From contig NAOQ01000055.1 of assembly GCA_002751075.1 (NCBI GenBank), positions 5,398-28,187 of the forward strand: DNA of 22,790 nucleotides, in the 5' to 3' direction. The translations under genes and the position numbers were made by a program. Shown piece after piece: positions 12,301-22,524 of the stretch. The notes beneath the pieces are model-generated. The model had not been told where the DNA came from and searched no databases. It saw nothing but the letters and a program-made list of their open reading frames with translations. Source of the stretch: Ichthyophonus hoferi. Taxonomy: Eukaryota > Opisthokonta > Ichthyosporea > Ichthyophonida > Ichthyophonidae. Within the stretch, counting starts at the first letter, position 1. Each line of letters starts with the position of its first letter.

Positions 12301-15300
12301 GCTTTACTTTATTTGTTAGGGATATATGTTAATTGCATCATAAGCCATTGATTAGATATCATAAAAATCTAATATTATTGTAATAACAAACAAGGAATGG
12401 ATCAATCATAATATATTAAAATGGTTATGTGGGATATTGGGTAGTTAGTTCACTTCATTTTATTATTATTGGATTACTGGAGGTTATCAATCTATAAATA
12501 GCACAATGACAGCCAACCATAGTCTTCGAGTTGGAGAATAAATGTACATTTACTCTATGTGAGGGATGGCCCGCATGGTTGGCAGGGTAGTATACAATGT
12601 ATTGCTGTATAAGTAGATTGTATATGTACTATCTATGTATTAGATACGTATATTATAAAAGTATTGTATATAGGTAGAGGGTTACCTGTAATCATAGCCA
12701 CCACGGCATAGCCCCCTCTACATCTCTCATTGACATTAGTAATGGCATTGAAGATATCCTCGTTGTCAATCCTATATGTCAAGAGGTATTTTACAATGAT
12801 ATTCTTATTATAGTAGGAAATATACTATGACATTATGAGGGAAAAGGAAATATTAGAGGGGTTGAGGTAGGGTATGTTATCATAATACTAGTAGATCCTG
12901 AACAAATATGTTAGTACTTAATTAATTAATGAGAATTTCAGGCACTATAGAAGAAATGTGTTAAAAATTATATTAGATTTAGTCTTTCACTCAATATTTA
13001 ATTCCTATAGGTCATTAAAAACTTTAATGTGTCAAATACTAAGGCAAAACCAGCATAAAATTGACTATATATATATACTGACCTATACACAATGAGAACT
13101 GATCATTCCGCAAATATAGCTATAAATGCCACTTTAAATATAAATCTTGACCCCATATATTTCATCTAATTGGTCCTCAACTAACTATAATCAATCTTAC
13201 CATACTACTGTAATTGCTGCCAGGAGTAATAGATATCTCACATACAATACAACAATAATATACCTAGGTTTATCCAGTTGTGAGAGCTCATAGGCCAGTG
13301 TATTTAGTAACAGCTCAGAGTCAGAGTCAGTATTGATATGTCTATGGGCTTCATGGTCAAGAAATTCCCGAAGTTCAGTACTGTTGGTTAAGTTGCCATT
13401 CTGTACATGGACATTTATATATATATATATTAATATAGTAAGATTGTCTGTCTGATAAGATGCTGTGATGTGTGATGATAGAGACTGATTACAACCCAGG
13501 TAACGTCTAGACGCAGTGTTTTTAATTGTAATGGTGTGGTTTTTTTTTAATGTTTTTTTTATTTTATGTTTATATGTATGTATGTATGTATGTATGTTAG
13601 ATTTAGATAGGTAGGTATGTATACAGATATATATAAATGTAAGCATGTAGGTATATGCGTTTTTAGATATAAGGACGTCGGTGTGCAGAAATGTACAGTC
13701 GGATGATGGTATGCTGGAAAAAATATAAAATAGGCGGCACCTGTGTAAAATGCAGGATACACATCAACATATTATATGAGAGTGCATTGGAAGGTATCTA
13801 TATACCTATTGATAGGTATGAGCGTGACTATTATTATGTACATATTACATACATGGGCCAAGGATATTCCATAGGGGCTGTTGACATAGAAGGGTTGGGA
13901 CTCGGAATTGGATGATGATCCAGCGGTAGGATAACGTACTAGAGGGTGATATTCAAAAGGTCAGACAGTATTCATGTATTCATACATGCATGTATATATA
14001 TACTCCACGCATTTAGAGAAGTATAGTCAGGGTAAACGTGGGCTAAACCTGAGGGCTAACTATAATACCTGAAACATAAAGCATACCTATCTACTAGAGA
14101 TTTTCTATTAGCTTAAATATCTAAGTAAATTATCATTGGTTATATATGCAAATAGTGTACCCTGTATAAAGATATCACTATACTGTGTACTTATGGCTGA
14201 TTCTTATTTTAGGCTCCTGATGAGTCCACGTGGGTATGTAATCTCAGTACTACTCAATTATAGACTTTTAATTAAATTAAATGTTTTATTATTATTTCCT
14301 TGTTTAATATAGTACTTTGTAGCCGGAAGGCCTAGTTTTGTAAATCTAGCCTAAAACAAAACCAAATAAAATAAATAACTGTATATTTATATTTAAACTC
14401 CCTTGTAGTTAAATGACGTAATATGTAAATAGGTCGGTGTTATGTAAATGTGTAATACATCCCTCTGGTGGTGGGACTGAAAACAGAACAATAAAGACTC
14501 GACGTAAAACTACATTATATCCTCATCCCCCCTCTCACATTGAAAAGGGGGATGGCCCAATGGAGTACAATGGACAGAGTATAATCCATGCCATGATTGC
14601 ATATAAATTACACTAATCATTTGCACACTCCATGAATACCACCAGTGCCATACCATGGCCAATCCCCATATTTCCTGCCAAGATACTAAGAGATTCCTCA
14701 TCAAATACATCTGTTACCAGGCCTCTAGCCTTACGCTGGAACAATCTCCCTCGCTGGCAGGTAATAATCCCTGCTGCATCCTACTGCACAGTATTATATT
14801 ACTTAGTGCGTGCATAGGTATAAGTACGAAAAATAAAACAAGAGAAATGTGTAATTACGGTGGATAATAATCATGATCACACAACATTATCATGTTACCT
14901 TTATTAAAAATGTGTATAAAAAATATAAAAAGCAAAACAAATATATAAGCATATAAACATATATATATATAGACTGATCTCATACTTATGATTGGCTTGG
15001 TTAATGCATCTAATCTAACAATGCAATCATAGTAGTCAGTAACACGAATAAACATGGAGGAGATCACAATCGCGTTTTATTATTCCACATAATATCTAGG
15101 CAATTGTTATTTTTGAATCTGTTCTAATATTTGAAAGTCAGTAGAGTAATTAAGAACTAACATCTTATTATAGTGGCTTAATCATTTCTTCTCCCATCTT
15201 GTCAAAACCCATCTATCAACCCATCCTCTCCACTTATCCTCCACTACCAAGACTTCATTGCAGTGAGTGAATCATACCCATAAATTAATTTTAGTTCAAT

Positions 15301-16143
15301 ATTACTACTGGTAAATGTAATTAGATATAATAGACCTAGATCGTCATGCTCTTAATTAATTAAGTTCGAGGTGTTAATTAATTTATATAGGTTTACTACA
15401 TCCTATAATAATAGAAACTTCTGAACGCCTCTGTCTCCGACAGGACCAGCACAGGCAATTTGAGAGTATGACAATAATGATTTGCTTTTATTATTATTAT
15501 CCACTTGCACTTGACGTGTATAGTCCAAAATACATAAGATAATACCCACAACACAGACCAAAATTGGTACAGGTAATTAGGAATGTTGAATTATCCATAT
15601 AAAAATCTTAAATAATATAGGAGGAGCAAACAATAATCTAAACATATCAAGCATAAAAGTAGTTGATGGGTAAAAGAAAAGAATATATATAATCAAAAAA
15701 GAACTGAATTATAAATGCATTATATTCAATAATTAAAATAATAATTAGGGGTTCTACTTATATTTTTATAATTTAATTTAAAACAGAGAATACCCGATAG
15801 TCTTTTATCTTGGAGAAAAATTATGCGTTATTACATAGAAGCACAAATATTCTAATTACTCGAATAAGAAAGAGTCGTAATAACACTCTTAAAATAGAAA
15901 ATTGCATAGATAAGCTAGTATTGAAACATTCACTAACAGCTCTGGATAAAAATATCCTGCAAAACTTACACACACTATCTATCAGATTACTAAATCATTG
16001 CAGCCTACATTATTCTTTCCCTGCCCAATTCAGAAAGATATTCTTGCCTGGCCACGGTGCTGCAGAATATTCAATGATTCGTACAGGTAAGAATTGGCGT
16101 TTTCATTCTCTGACTGTAGAAGCAATCCTACAATACCACACAT
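6270..16143 (-). CDS. Amidophosphoribosyltransferase (glutamine PRPP amidotransferase), 14 exons
   Basis: First committed step of purine synthesis: PRPP plus glutamine gives phosphoribosylamine, a cytosolic reaction. Exons: 16143-16048, 14780-14654, 13938-13853, 13400-13264, 12771-12686, 11896-11744, 11378-11211, 10694-10594, 10175-10051, 9666-9593, 9027-8928, 8258-8147, 6989-6908, 6391-6324; all phases join. The start MCGI puts the catalytic Cys at residue 2, with no propeptide, as in yeast and E. coli. Glutaminase site: HRGQDAAG (about 29-36), GHVRYPTAG (73-81), HNGNLTN (103-109), NTDSDSE (126-132). Transferase: [11 protein letters not shown] (271-281), [10 protein letters not shown] (344-353), PRPP loop [11 protein letters not shown] (383-393). 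Recognised exons give 505 residues, close to yeast Ade4 (about 510). The extreme C-terminus is unsure: reading on from 6323 adds 17 repeat-encoded residues to TAA at 6270, while GTAGGT at 6323 could be a donor to an exon I cannot find. Intron 1 has a GC donor. The family call is certain. Confidence 0.95.
6992..8146. other. Intron 12 of the purine gene
   Basis: This 1.16-kb intron has no coding exon that I can support. It holds a short GC-rich stretch starting CAGGGGCGTAGC at 7109 and a C-run at 7291-7302, in otherwise AT-rich DNA. Open frames at 7204-7616 and 7676-7870 have no family motif. Confidence 0.6.
8500..8722. repeat. AATAGT/AATAAT trinucleotide microsatellite in intron 11
   Basis: About 220 bases of TAATAG, TAATAA and related triplets, with rare CAAT, CGTA and GCAG interruptions. 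All three minus-strand frames and one plus-strand frame stay open through it (poly-Leu, Ile/Thr, Ile/Val), which explains the overlapping open frames here. Confidence 0.9.
8738..8910. repeat. CTATAC/CCCTATA degenerate repeat in intron 11
   Basis: Follows the trinucleotide tract directly and stops just before exon 11. Units vary (TATACCC, TATACGC, TATATCC) at irregular 6-8 bp spacing. It looks superficially telomere-like but is too irregular to be called so. Confidence 0.75.
9178..9372. repeat. AAT and ATCT microsatellites in intron 10
   Basis: An AATAAT/TAATAG tract (about 9205-9285) is followed by a clean ATCT tetranucleotide run at about 9318-9366 (11 or so near-perfect copies). Both lie inside intron 10 (9028-9592). 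Confidence 0.85.
10270..10440. repeat. CATAC/TATAC pentamer array in intron 8
   Basis: Units ACCAT, ATACC, ATACT and ATATC repeat in intron 8 (10176-10593) of the purine gene, about 95 bases upstream of exon 9 on the minus strand. Read on the minus strand they are TATGG/TATGA/TAGTA, the same sequence family as the arrays at 541-885 and 22525-22790. Confidence 0.8.
13574..13625. repeat. TATG tetranucleotide run in intron 3
   Basis: Six near-perfect TATG copies followed by TAGATT and AGGTAGGTATG units. Intron 3 spans 13401-13852. The 149-residue minus-strand frame at 13197-13646 is the true exon 4 (13400-13264) extended across intron sequence on both sides. Confidence 0.85.
14781..16047 (-). 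other. Intron 1 of the purine gene (GC donor GCAAGA)
   Basis: Exon 1 ends CAG at 16050-16048, encoding the Q of HRGQ. The next exon starts GAT at 14780, encoding the D of DAAG, so the junction is fixed by the conserved HRGQDAAG motif. The intron therefore begins GCAAGA at 16047 and ends AG at 14781-14782: a GC-AG intron. The body is AT-rich except for a small GC-rich island at 15415-15465. Confidence 0.8.
15415..15465 (+). other. Exon-like island on the opposite strand within purine-gene intron 1
   Basis: On the plus strand an AATAATAG acceptor-like site at 15407-15414 precedes 51 bases near 50% GC. These read [16 protein letters not shown] without a stop and are followed by GTATGA, a donor form used elsewhere in the window. 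The length is a multiple of three and the peptide is charged, unlike the surrounding repeat translations. I found no partner exons that form a recognisable protein, so this is a candidate only. Confidence 0.25.
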
Positions 16144-17493
16144 GTTGGCGATTACAAAACAAGTATCTAGCGTAACCTTCCCGTTGTAAATAGTAGAGAC
16201 CCCTTACTGTTTATTTGTTTATTTATTTTTTATATTTTTTCTCATATATTATATATCCGAGCCTGGCCTCTTAAGGCAGTCTCCGGGACTATTTAAATAA
16301 ACATTTAACCAAGCAATGATAATGAAATATATACACAACATAGTACACATATATATAGCTACGCAAAGCAAAAAAGAAAGAAACGGAAACATGTGGTGAC
16401 TTCTAAGGAATAAAAGATAGCCAATAGGAAATTGAATAAATCATTATCGAATTTCATCGTAGAACAATTATTGGTCTAATAAGAGTGTGGAATGTCAAAT
16501 TGGTGAGCCACAATGCCAATGATATTCTGCCAATAAATATTTAAGTGTTTTTTATCGATTACTAGCAACACACATATATATATGTATATCTGTAGGTATT
16601 AAGAATTAGTATGTTCAAATATAACATAAAAAAATTAAAGTATAAATATTAATAACCATAATGGAATTGGCCAGGATTTGGGGAATATATATATATACTT
16701 CACATTAGTCGGAGACCTGTTTCATTTTACGTATCATGAACAGGATGTTAATATACTTGCTATACATTTATTGTTGTTATCAAAGCTATCGATGTTGGAA
16801 TCTATGGGCAAGTACAGAGGCACACATTGCTCTCATTGAAACAGATATTATCTTGCATGTAAAAATGACACATGTTATTTTCATTACTATGATTATTTTT
16901 AATTTGAGTTGAGGATTCAAGACTACACCTATCAGATTATCGCTTGATCAGCTAATGTATAAACTAGGGACTTTATGGGCAAATACACGCTGTTTTCGTG
17001 AGAACAGATGTTATCCTATATTTTAAAATGACTCATTTTATTTTTATTATTACGATTATTTTTAATTATGAGTAGTGGATGCAAGACTGCATCTATCAGA
17101 TTATCGCTTATCAGCCAATGTATAAATTATTGAAATATTTTATTGAACACAATATACAAGGTCCTTTACTTGGTGGTGTATTGTTCATTGTAAAATACGG
17201 ATTTAGCATATTTATCTAAGCACTACTTGTAACAAGTTTTATGTTGTAGGAAGAAATCATCTTTTGGTACAGCTGAAAGTATAAGCATGCGTATCAAATA
17301 AAGACGTATCCAACCTTCATTATCATGCCGAATCATGCAACAAACAATTTTTTATATGGTTTCACTTGTCACTTATTAATATATTTCTTGGGTAGGCTCA
17401 AAATGACAAACATTACATGATATAACATGATATGGCATGTATGAGGAACAAAGCTACAAAATTAATCGGGTCTTAGGATTAAGTCGTCAATGA
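16144..17493. other. Spacer between fucosidase 3' end and purine-gene start
   Basis: Both flanking genes read on the minus strand, so this spacer should hold the fucosidase 3' untranslated region and the purine-gene promoter. On the minus strand a TATATAATATATG run lies about 100 bases upstream of the ATG (16241-16258), preceded by a GC-rich patch with the hairpin GCCTCTTAAGGC at about 16265-16276. These could be core promoter elements, but nothing proves it. The plus-strand frame at 15810-16175 is the antisense shadow of exon 1. The rest is AT-rich, with the duplication at 16803-17128. Confidence 0.5.
16803..17128. repeat. Diverged tandem duplication, unit about 160-170 bp
   Basis: Unit A (16803-16965) and unit B (16974-17128) share, in the same order: TATGGGCAARTACA, GAAACAGAT or GAACAGATGTTATC, AAAATGAC, ATTACTATGATTATTTTTAAT, CAAGACT, CATCTATCAGATTATCGCTT and AATGTATAAA. 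They differ by many substitutions and small indels, so the duplication is old. Neither unit holds an open frame that is conserved in the other. Confidence 0.8.
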
Positions 17494-20400
17494 TTAAACG
17501 ATCCTTAAGCCTTTTATTGCGAAGGTCCAGGCATGTTGACAGGGCAGTTGGTCAACTGTGAGAGAGGGAATAGAAAGGATCACCGTACCTTCTTGACTTA
17601 TTGTCATAGGCACCTGTGTTTATATGTACATGTGTGTGTATGCGTTTGACAACAAATGAATACATTTATTAATATTGAAAATGATAAAAATGAAAGAGTT
17701 TATGGAATGTACTGATATTCTCCGCTTATCATAATTCCCTTGATTTACATTTATGTAATTAACTCATGCTATATACATGGCTAAAATCCCGAGACGTTAA
17801 GTGTCAAGTATAAGAACACGAGAATCATATTACTATAGCTATACTAAATAGACTGAATAGCATAAGGCCAAAGTACGGATTTCCATGTGCCACAATTTTA
17901 AAAAGGCTCATGTCCCAAATTATTAAGTTGCTTCTTATATTCATACATTTTATTATATATATATATATTATAGTGGCAGTACTAAAACTTAAATAAGCCT
18001 AAACTATCTACTAGTATTATAAAGCCAAGATTTCACTACTGGCTTTTGAAAAATTCTGGTTCAAAAGTGAAAATACATACGTTAACCTTATCTGAAATCT
18101 AGGTAAATACAAGTTGTTTATGTCAAATATAGGTATATATATAACATAGGCAACGTAGCCATAGCTATAATTATCTGCTTAATTAATGCTGGGTTCTGAA
18201 GTATTCTCACAGAAAATGTTATATTTAGAAAGTATGAAAAGGTTCTGCTTGAGACAGAGGGGGTACACTTAATTCTGTAGTGATACTGAATAAATGCTAT
18301 ACGGTTTTACCCTAACTTCTCTGCTTGCAGTAGTCGGTTGCCATACTGAACACGCAGAATATAATTATTGCGCGGGCTGAAATCGAAATCGACAGTTTAT
18401 CATACATTTAAATTATTTTTTTAATATTCAGAGGTTAATGGCCAGAGACACATCCTCAATTGTCACTATTTTCGACCAATAAGAGTAATGCAATAAAATG
18501 CAACATGAAAGCATGAGAGGTCCCAACTAGGTATTGAACTCCGCGTTTATATTATAATCAATAATTAAGCCATTTTAATTTATTAATCAATTAAAATAAA
18601 TCGGTATAGATTGAATAAGGTTATAAGCATATCATCATTCCATTCTAAATAAAAAGCGTGGTCTGTCTTTTGTTTTATCTTTTCCTAAAACATCTCCATG
18701 TGTAACTTTATCTGCGCACTAATGTATCAGATTATTAATTTACACCCATTATAAATATACTGATATGTTTATACTTTAAAGGATTATTGGTCAATTTTGA
18801 ATTTTAAAATATAAAGCCTGACGGCATGGTAAGTTACAGCCTTACAATGGTATATATATCTAACTAATCTAGCGTCTTGAGAGAGAAGGGGCCCATGGGT
18901 TTATCATAGATTTTAACCTTCACTAAGTTAGTCATTGTATCAAATATTTCCCATCTTTTGGTGGTCCATTTTACCCATATTGTATTAGCTACAAAAGTGG
19001 ATAAGAATTAGATAAATGCTAAATATAGCTAAGCATGCAGAGAATACTGGAAGGTAAAATTAACACAGGTCACTTAATTTAAGAAATCTTAAAAACTTAT
19101 TGGTTTGGATTTCTAGAACCATCTTACCCAACTTTACACACACTAGACTTAGCTCCTACGTTTCCTGTTGAGCAGCCACTCAAGTAGTATTTTGTTATTA
19201 TGGTACGTATAAAACGAATACCTTTGCAACAAAAGCCTAATCATAGGTACACACACCTTAATTGTAGTACCAACAAGGGTGGCGGTTATGTTATTCTCAG
19301 CTATAGCCCAAGAACCAAAGGATATAGTGGGGCCAGGCCAGCGAAGGGAAATGGCATAGATTGTATCATTAGACCTGTTAAGGGTTATACGACAATGTAT
19401 TGGTTGGCAACAGGTTCGTGATAACAGAAACAAAAATGCATTTATCTTTTTTTTTTATGTGTATTTGTATACCTATATATATATAAATTATGTTAAGTTA
19501 TGAAGCTTTAAGGTCACCAATATTTTGCTGTTAGTAGGTATGGGACTGTGACACTTTTGAGGAGTAAGTAGTAATGATTTGATTAAAATCATAATTTGTA
19601 TTATGTAATGCAGAACAGCTTCACAATATCAATTGTATGAGACTACCGGCGCATAAGGTGATTTAATCTCCCGGTCAATGAACCTTTGTTCTTAAAAATA
19701 AAATAAAGTAGCTTTCTGTGCTATAGTTAAGATGATTGAAACACACAAGCCACTTATATAGATGAATATAATTACATTAACATACAAAATAATAAGTAAA
19801 TTTCAGGTCTCACTTTTCCCCTTCAGGGAGTGTTCTGATTTCTTAATCCAATAGAAAAGAGTAAACAATGGGTTGGTATTATAATCATAGCACTTCGCTA
19901 TTGGTCCTAAGTAAAATGTTAAGACTTAATCAAAGTGACAACCTAAGCTTGCATATAACCCTTATTTTAACATGTTAACTTAACTATAACCATTGTAGAA
20001 GTAACTACGACATTTAAGTCTTTTCTGTCTGCATAGCCATTACATATCATGTTTTTAGCTTTGCTGGACAATGCATCGATTGGAAAATTACATCATTAAT
20101 CACTCATAGCTGTCGCACAGTTGTGATATGTAAAATAACTATATGATTTGTAGATATCAAGGCAAGGATCCATAATCTGAGTCACAGAGCGATCAGGGAT
20201 GCAGACAGACGGAAGGAGGGGAAATCTTGAGTATAAATATACAAAAAATAATATAGAATATATAACCAATAGATATATCTAAATATAAGTGTGTAGGAGT
20301 GAGTCTACCATAACACAGGTCTAGAAAAGCACATTACAATGGGAAAAAAAGACGTTCCACCTGTTTTGACCTAACTTTCAAATAGGATATTAATGTAACT

Positions 20401-22505
20401 GTTGTAACTGCATTATACATTGTTGTAAGGTTACGCATTTTACACTCAACAGGATTAAAAATACGATTTGAGTGGCTACCTAAGAGGAAAAATATGAGCT
20501 AAATGCTAGTGCTAACTTGGCAGAGATAGTTCTATAAGATTATGTGTTGTATGTTAATAATTAACAGTTCTGACAAATAGCTCTATGAATAATGTTTAAT
20601 TATGGCCTATTGTGGGAAATATGTAGAGACATGCTCAATCCCCCCTATGACCTATATCCATTTATAATTGAGGAAATGTAATAGTAATTGGTAATAATAT
20701 TAAAAAATTACAGCTACATATACAAATATATAAGTCAAATAAATACTGCTATTATAACACCTAATGACTAATGATGCTATTAAAAAACCCAGCACAATGA
20801 CTTGCATTTAGAACTATAAGAAGAATGAACGTTCAGAGTAATAGTAGATTTCATGATATTTGAGTGCCTCAATAAGATACATAATAAAGTATTCAACTCA
20901 GTTTATTGTAATTGGTATAGTAAGCTAATAGTTTAGATATAAAACATAATTTAAGTCCACTTCTGTTTTGGCCTTACATATTATTAATTAGATGGCCCAA
21001 TAAACATGTATACATGATCATACATTAATGAAACTTTCAGTTAAGCTTCAAAAAGAAAATTCACCCTAAAAATATTAAAATATATGTCATTAAATTCCCT
21101 AGGCCATCTTGGGCTATCATCTTGTGCTGAATATTTATAATTATTGTATCATTTGGTTATAAGGGGTTAATGGTAAAAACTAGATTAGAGTAAACCTATG
21201 GCAAAACAGATAGCATATAGTGTAATTATAAACCAATGCTACATCTCTTGAATGTTCAATAAAACCGATCGCGTGTTTCATTGGGTACATATAAGAAAGG
21301 TAAAATCACACTAGCTTAGACACTGTATTCTCAAACCATCAAAGCTAAAATCTAATAACAAAAACCTCTTGCATATGAAAATAAGTAAAATAGGAAGAGA
21401 TCTCATATAGACTCCAACCTGAAAAAGAAAACAATAAGCAATAACACAAACAAGCAACACTCTATCAAAGGCAATACCTGGTTAGGCATACTTCTGATTT
21501 GGCTAATACCCCGGCTCTGAAGCAACCGTTGTTTAATGTAGGGAAGGGGAGAGAAGTGGTTCCATATATCTATCGATTTATTATGAGTGAGTAATTTATG
21601 GTGTGTAGTTCATGCATTAATAGCTATTAACATTGTTTTAAATTACTTTATACGCACACTGATAAACATTTTAATGGCCTTTTATCACTAGTAGAAGAAA
21701 CTTAAATAACCATTAAAATGAATTTGGTTGGTTAGAATATGTAGGTAACCAATTTAATTGTACACAATATGATCATATGTTATATTAGATATATAGTGGT
21801 AGGTCAATATATTCGAGTAGATAGGGTGATTGTCATATATATAGGTACGGCATTATGGTAGATATATTGTGATCAAGGGTTTATTATACAATCAGATTGT
21901 GGGCCCACTTAAAGTGTTCTGAACACTAACAGAATAAGGATACATATAAGGGTCATAATACACATATATAAACCATATATAATACATTTATTTCTAACGA
22001 ATATTTAGCCCGTGTAAGTGGATTATAAAGTGTAATAGAAAAATATGTATAGATTCGATATAATATGTATTTGTTATTTATAAATAAATTGTAATCTATG
22101 TAAATACATGTACTAAAAGCCATATATACGAGTGGGATTTTCTATATATAGGTAGGACTTTCTTTGTGCAACAGGCAATAATTAGAAAAATCCTCCAAAG
22201 ATATTGTTATTAATTTAGCGCCTTCAAAGACAAAATTGCTTATGCACAAGCCTATTAATTATTATATTTAAGCTGCCATAGCCAGATATAAATATATTGG
22301 ACTATTTTATTAGACGTGAACGCACATATATATATAAACCATATAACTGTATACATTCACATCCACATCCACCTACAGCCTCTGCGTTTACTCTTATCCA
22401 AACACCCATCTCTTCCAAGATTGTCTTTTGTTCAGGTGGTAGTCTACCATCAGATAATGGTCCTACACTTAGATGCAGATTCCCTCCATGGGCAATGACT
22501 CGTAC
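17494..22505 (-). CDS. Alpha-L-fucosidase (GH29), C-terminal part (four exons, 5' end outside window)
   Basis: Glycosidase that removes alpha-L-fucose from glycans; usually secreted or lysosomal, though the N-terminus is not visible. Exons 22505-22377, 21569-21478, 19374-19257 and 17613-17494 join in phase to give 152 residues and TAA. The first reads HGGNLHLSVGPLSDG, PPEQ and MGVWIRVNAEA, matching the family block GGNLLLNIGPTADG...G.WL.VNGEA. The second continues IYGT, completing the conserved EAIYGT across the intron. The third gives NDTIYAISLRWP and the fourth IPSLTVDQLPCQHAWTF, matching the C-terminal beta-sandwich pattern (VYAIFLHWP, LP...AWT). The GH29 catalytic nucleophile lies in upstream exons beyond 22790. 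Introns are 807, 2103 and 1643 bp and contain no further exon that the reading frame needs. Length and motif spacing look normal for the C-terminal third of the family. Confidence 0.9.
17614..19256 (-). other. Last intron of the fucosidase gene
   Basis: AT-rich, 1643 bp, donor GTGTGT and acceptor AACACAG. It contains two exon-like open segments on the minus strand (18988-18864 and 18376-18311) that are not needed: direct splicing of TTIK to VPMTISQEG gives the family spacing. There is no other recognisable content. Confidence 0.65.
19375..21477 (-). other. Fucosidase intron between the EAIYGT exon and the NDTIYAISL exon
   Basis: This 2.1-kb intron starts GTATTG and ends TTAACAG. Phase 2 on the left joins phase 2 on the right to give CLTR-SNDTIYAI. 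It holds a GC-richer patch at 20158-20230 without any recognised coding content, and otherwise AT-rich sequence without clear tandem repeats. Confidence 0.65.
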
Positions 22506-22524
22506 CTAAAAACCCATTTGTTTA

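Noticed and set aside
14216-14240. Hammerhead-ribozyme-like CTGATGAG with CCACGTGG stem
   Set aside because: The required GAAA after stem II is missing (ATGTAAT follows), and no cleavage-site arm pairs with it.
15810-16175. 121-residue open frame on the plus strand
   Set aside because: It is antisense to exon 1 of the purine gene, whose minus-strand reading starts MCGIVGLL and ends LQHRGQ. The plus-strand translation has no family motif.
17556-17588. 33-nt GT...AG stretch inside the last fucosidase exon
   Set aside because: It has intron-like ends but is in frame and too short. Retained, it encodes GTVILSIPSLT, which matches the family just before the LP...AWT motif.
18341-18366. Short resemblance to 5S rRNA (GCCATAC...GAACACGC)
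   Set aside because: The match is about 20 bases with a gap. The downstream conserved 5S sequence is absent.
18311-18376. Minus-strand segment reading NNYILRVQYGNRLLQAEKLG between AG and GT
   Set aside because: Plausible composition and splice edges, but its phase fits neither neighbour and the fucosidase sequence is complete without it. No partner exons were found.
18515-18550. Possible tRNA T-arm on the minus strand (GAGTTCAATACC)
   Set aside because: The five-base stem does not pair around the loop, and there is no D-arm, anticodon arm or acceptor stem at the right distance.
18864-18988. Minus-strand exon-like frame with NTIWVKWTTKRWE and a stop
   Set aside because: First taken as the fucosidase C-terminus. 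The exon at 17613-17494 fits the family's LP...AWT end and joins in phase, leaving this segment inside an intron.
19814-19841. 28-nt possible fucosidase microexon reading IRTLPEGE
   Set aside because: It resembles the DIRFTxxG segment of the family, but its phase does not fit the exon ending at 21478. That exon joins the one at 19374 directly and in frame.
20158-20230. GC-richer patch with an open charged plus-strand reading (AIRDADRRKEGKS)
   Set aside because: No convincing splice donor or partner exon, and no recognised family; it lies within a fucosidase intron on the opposite strand.
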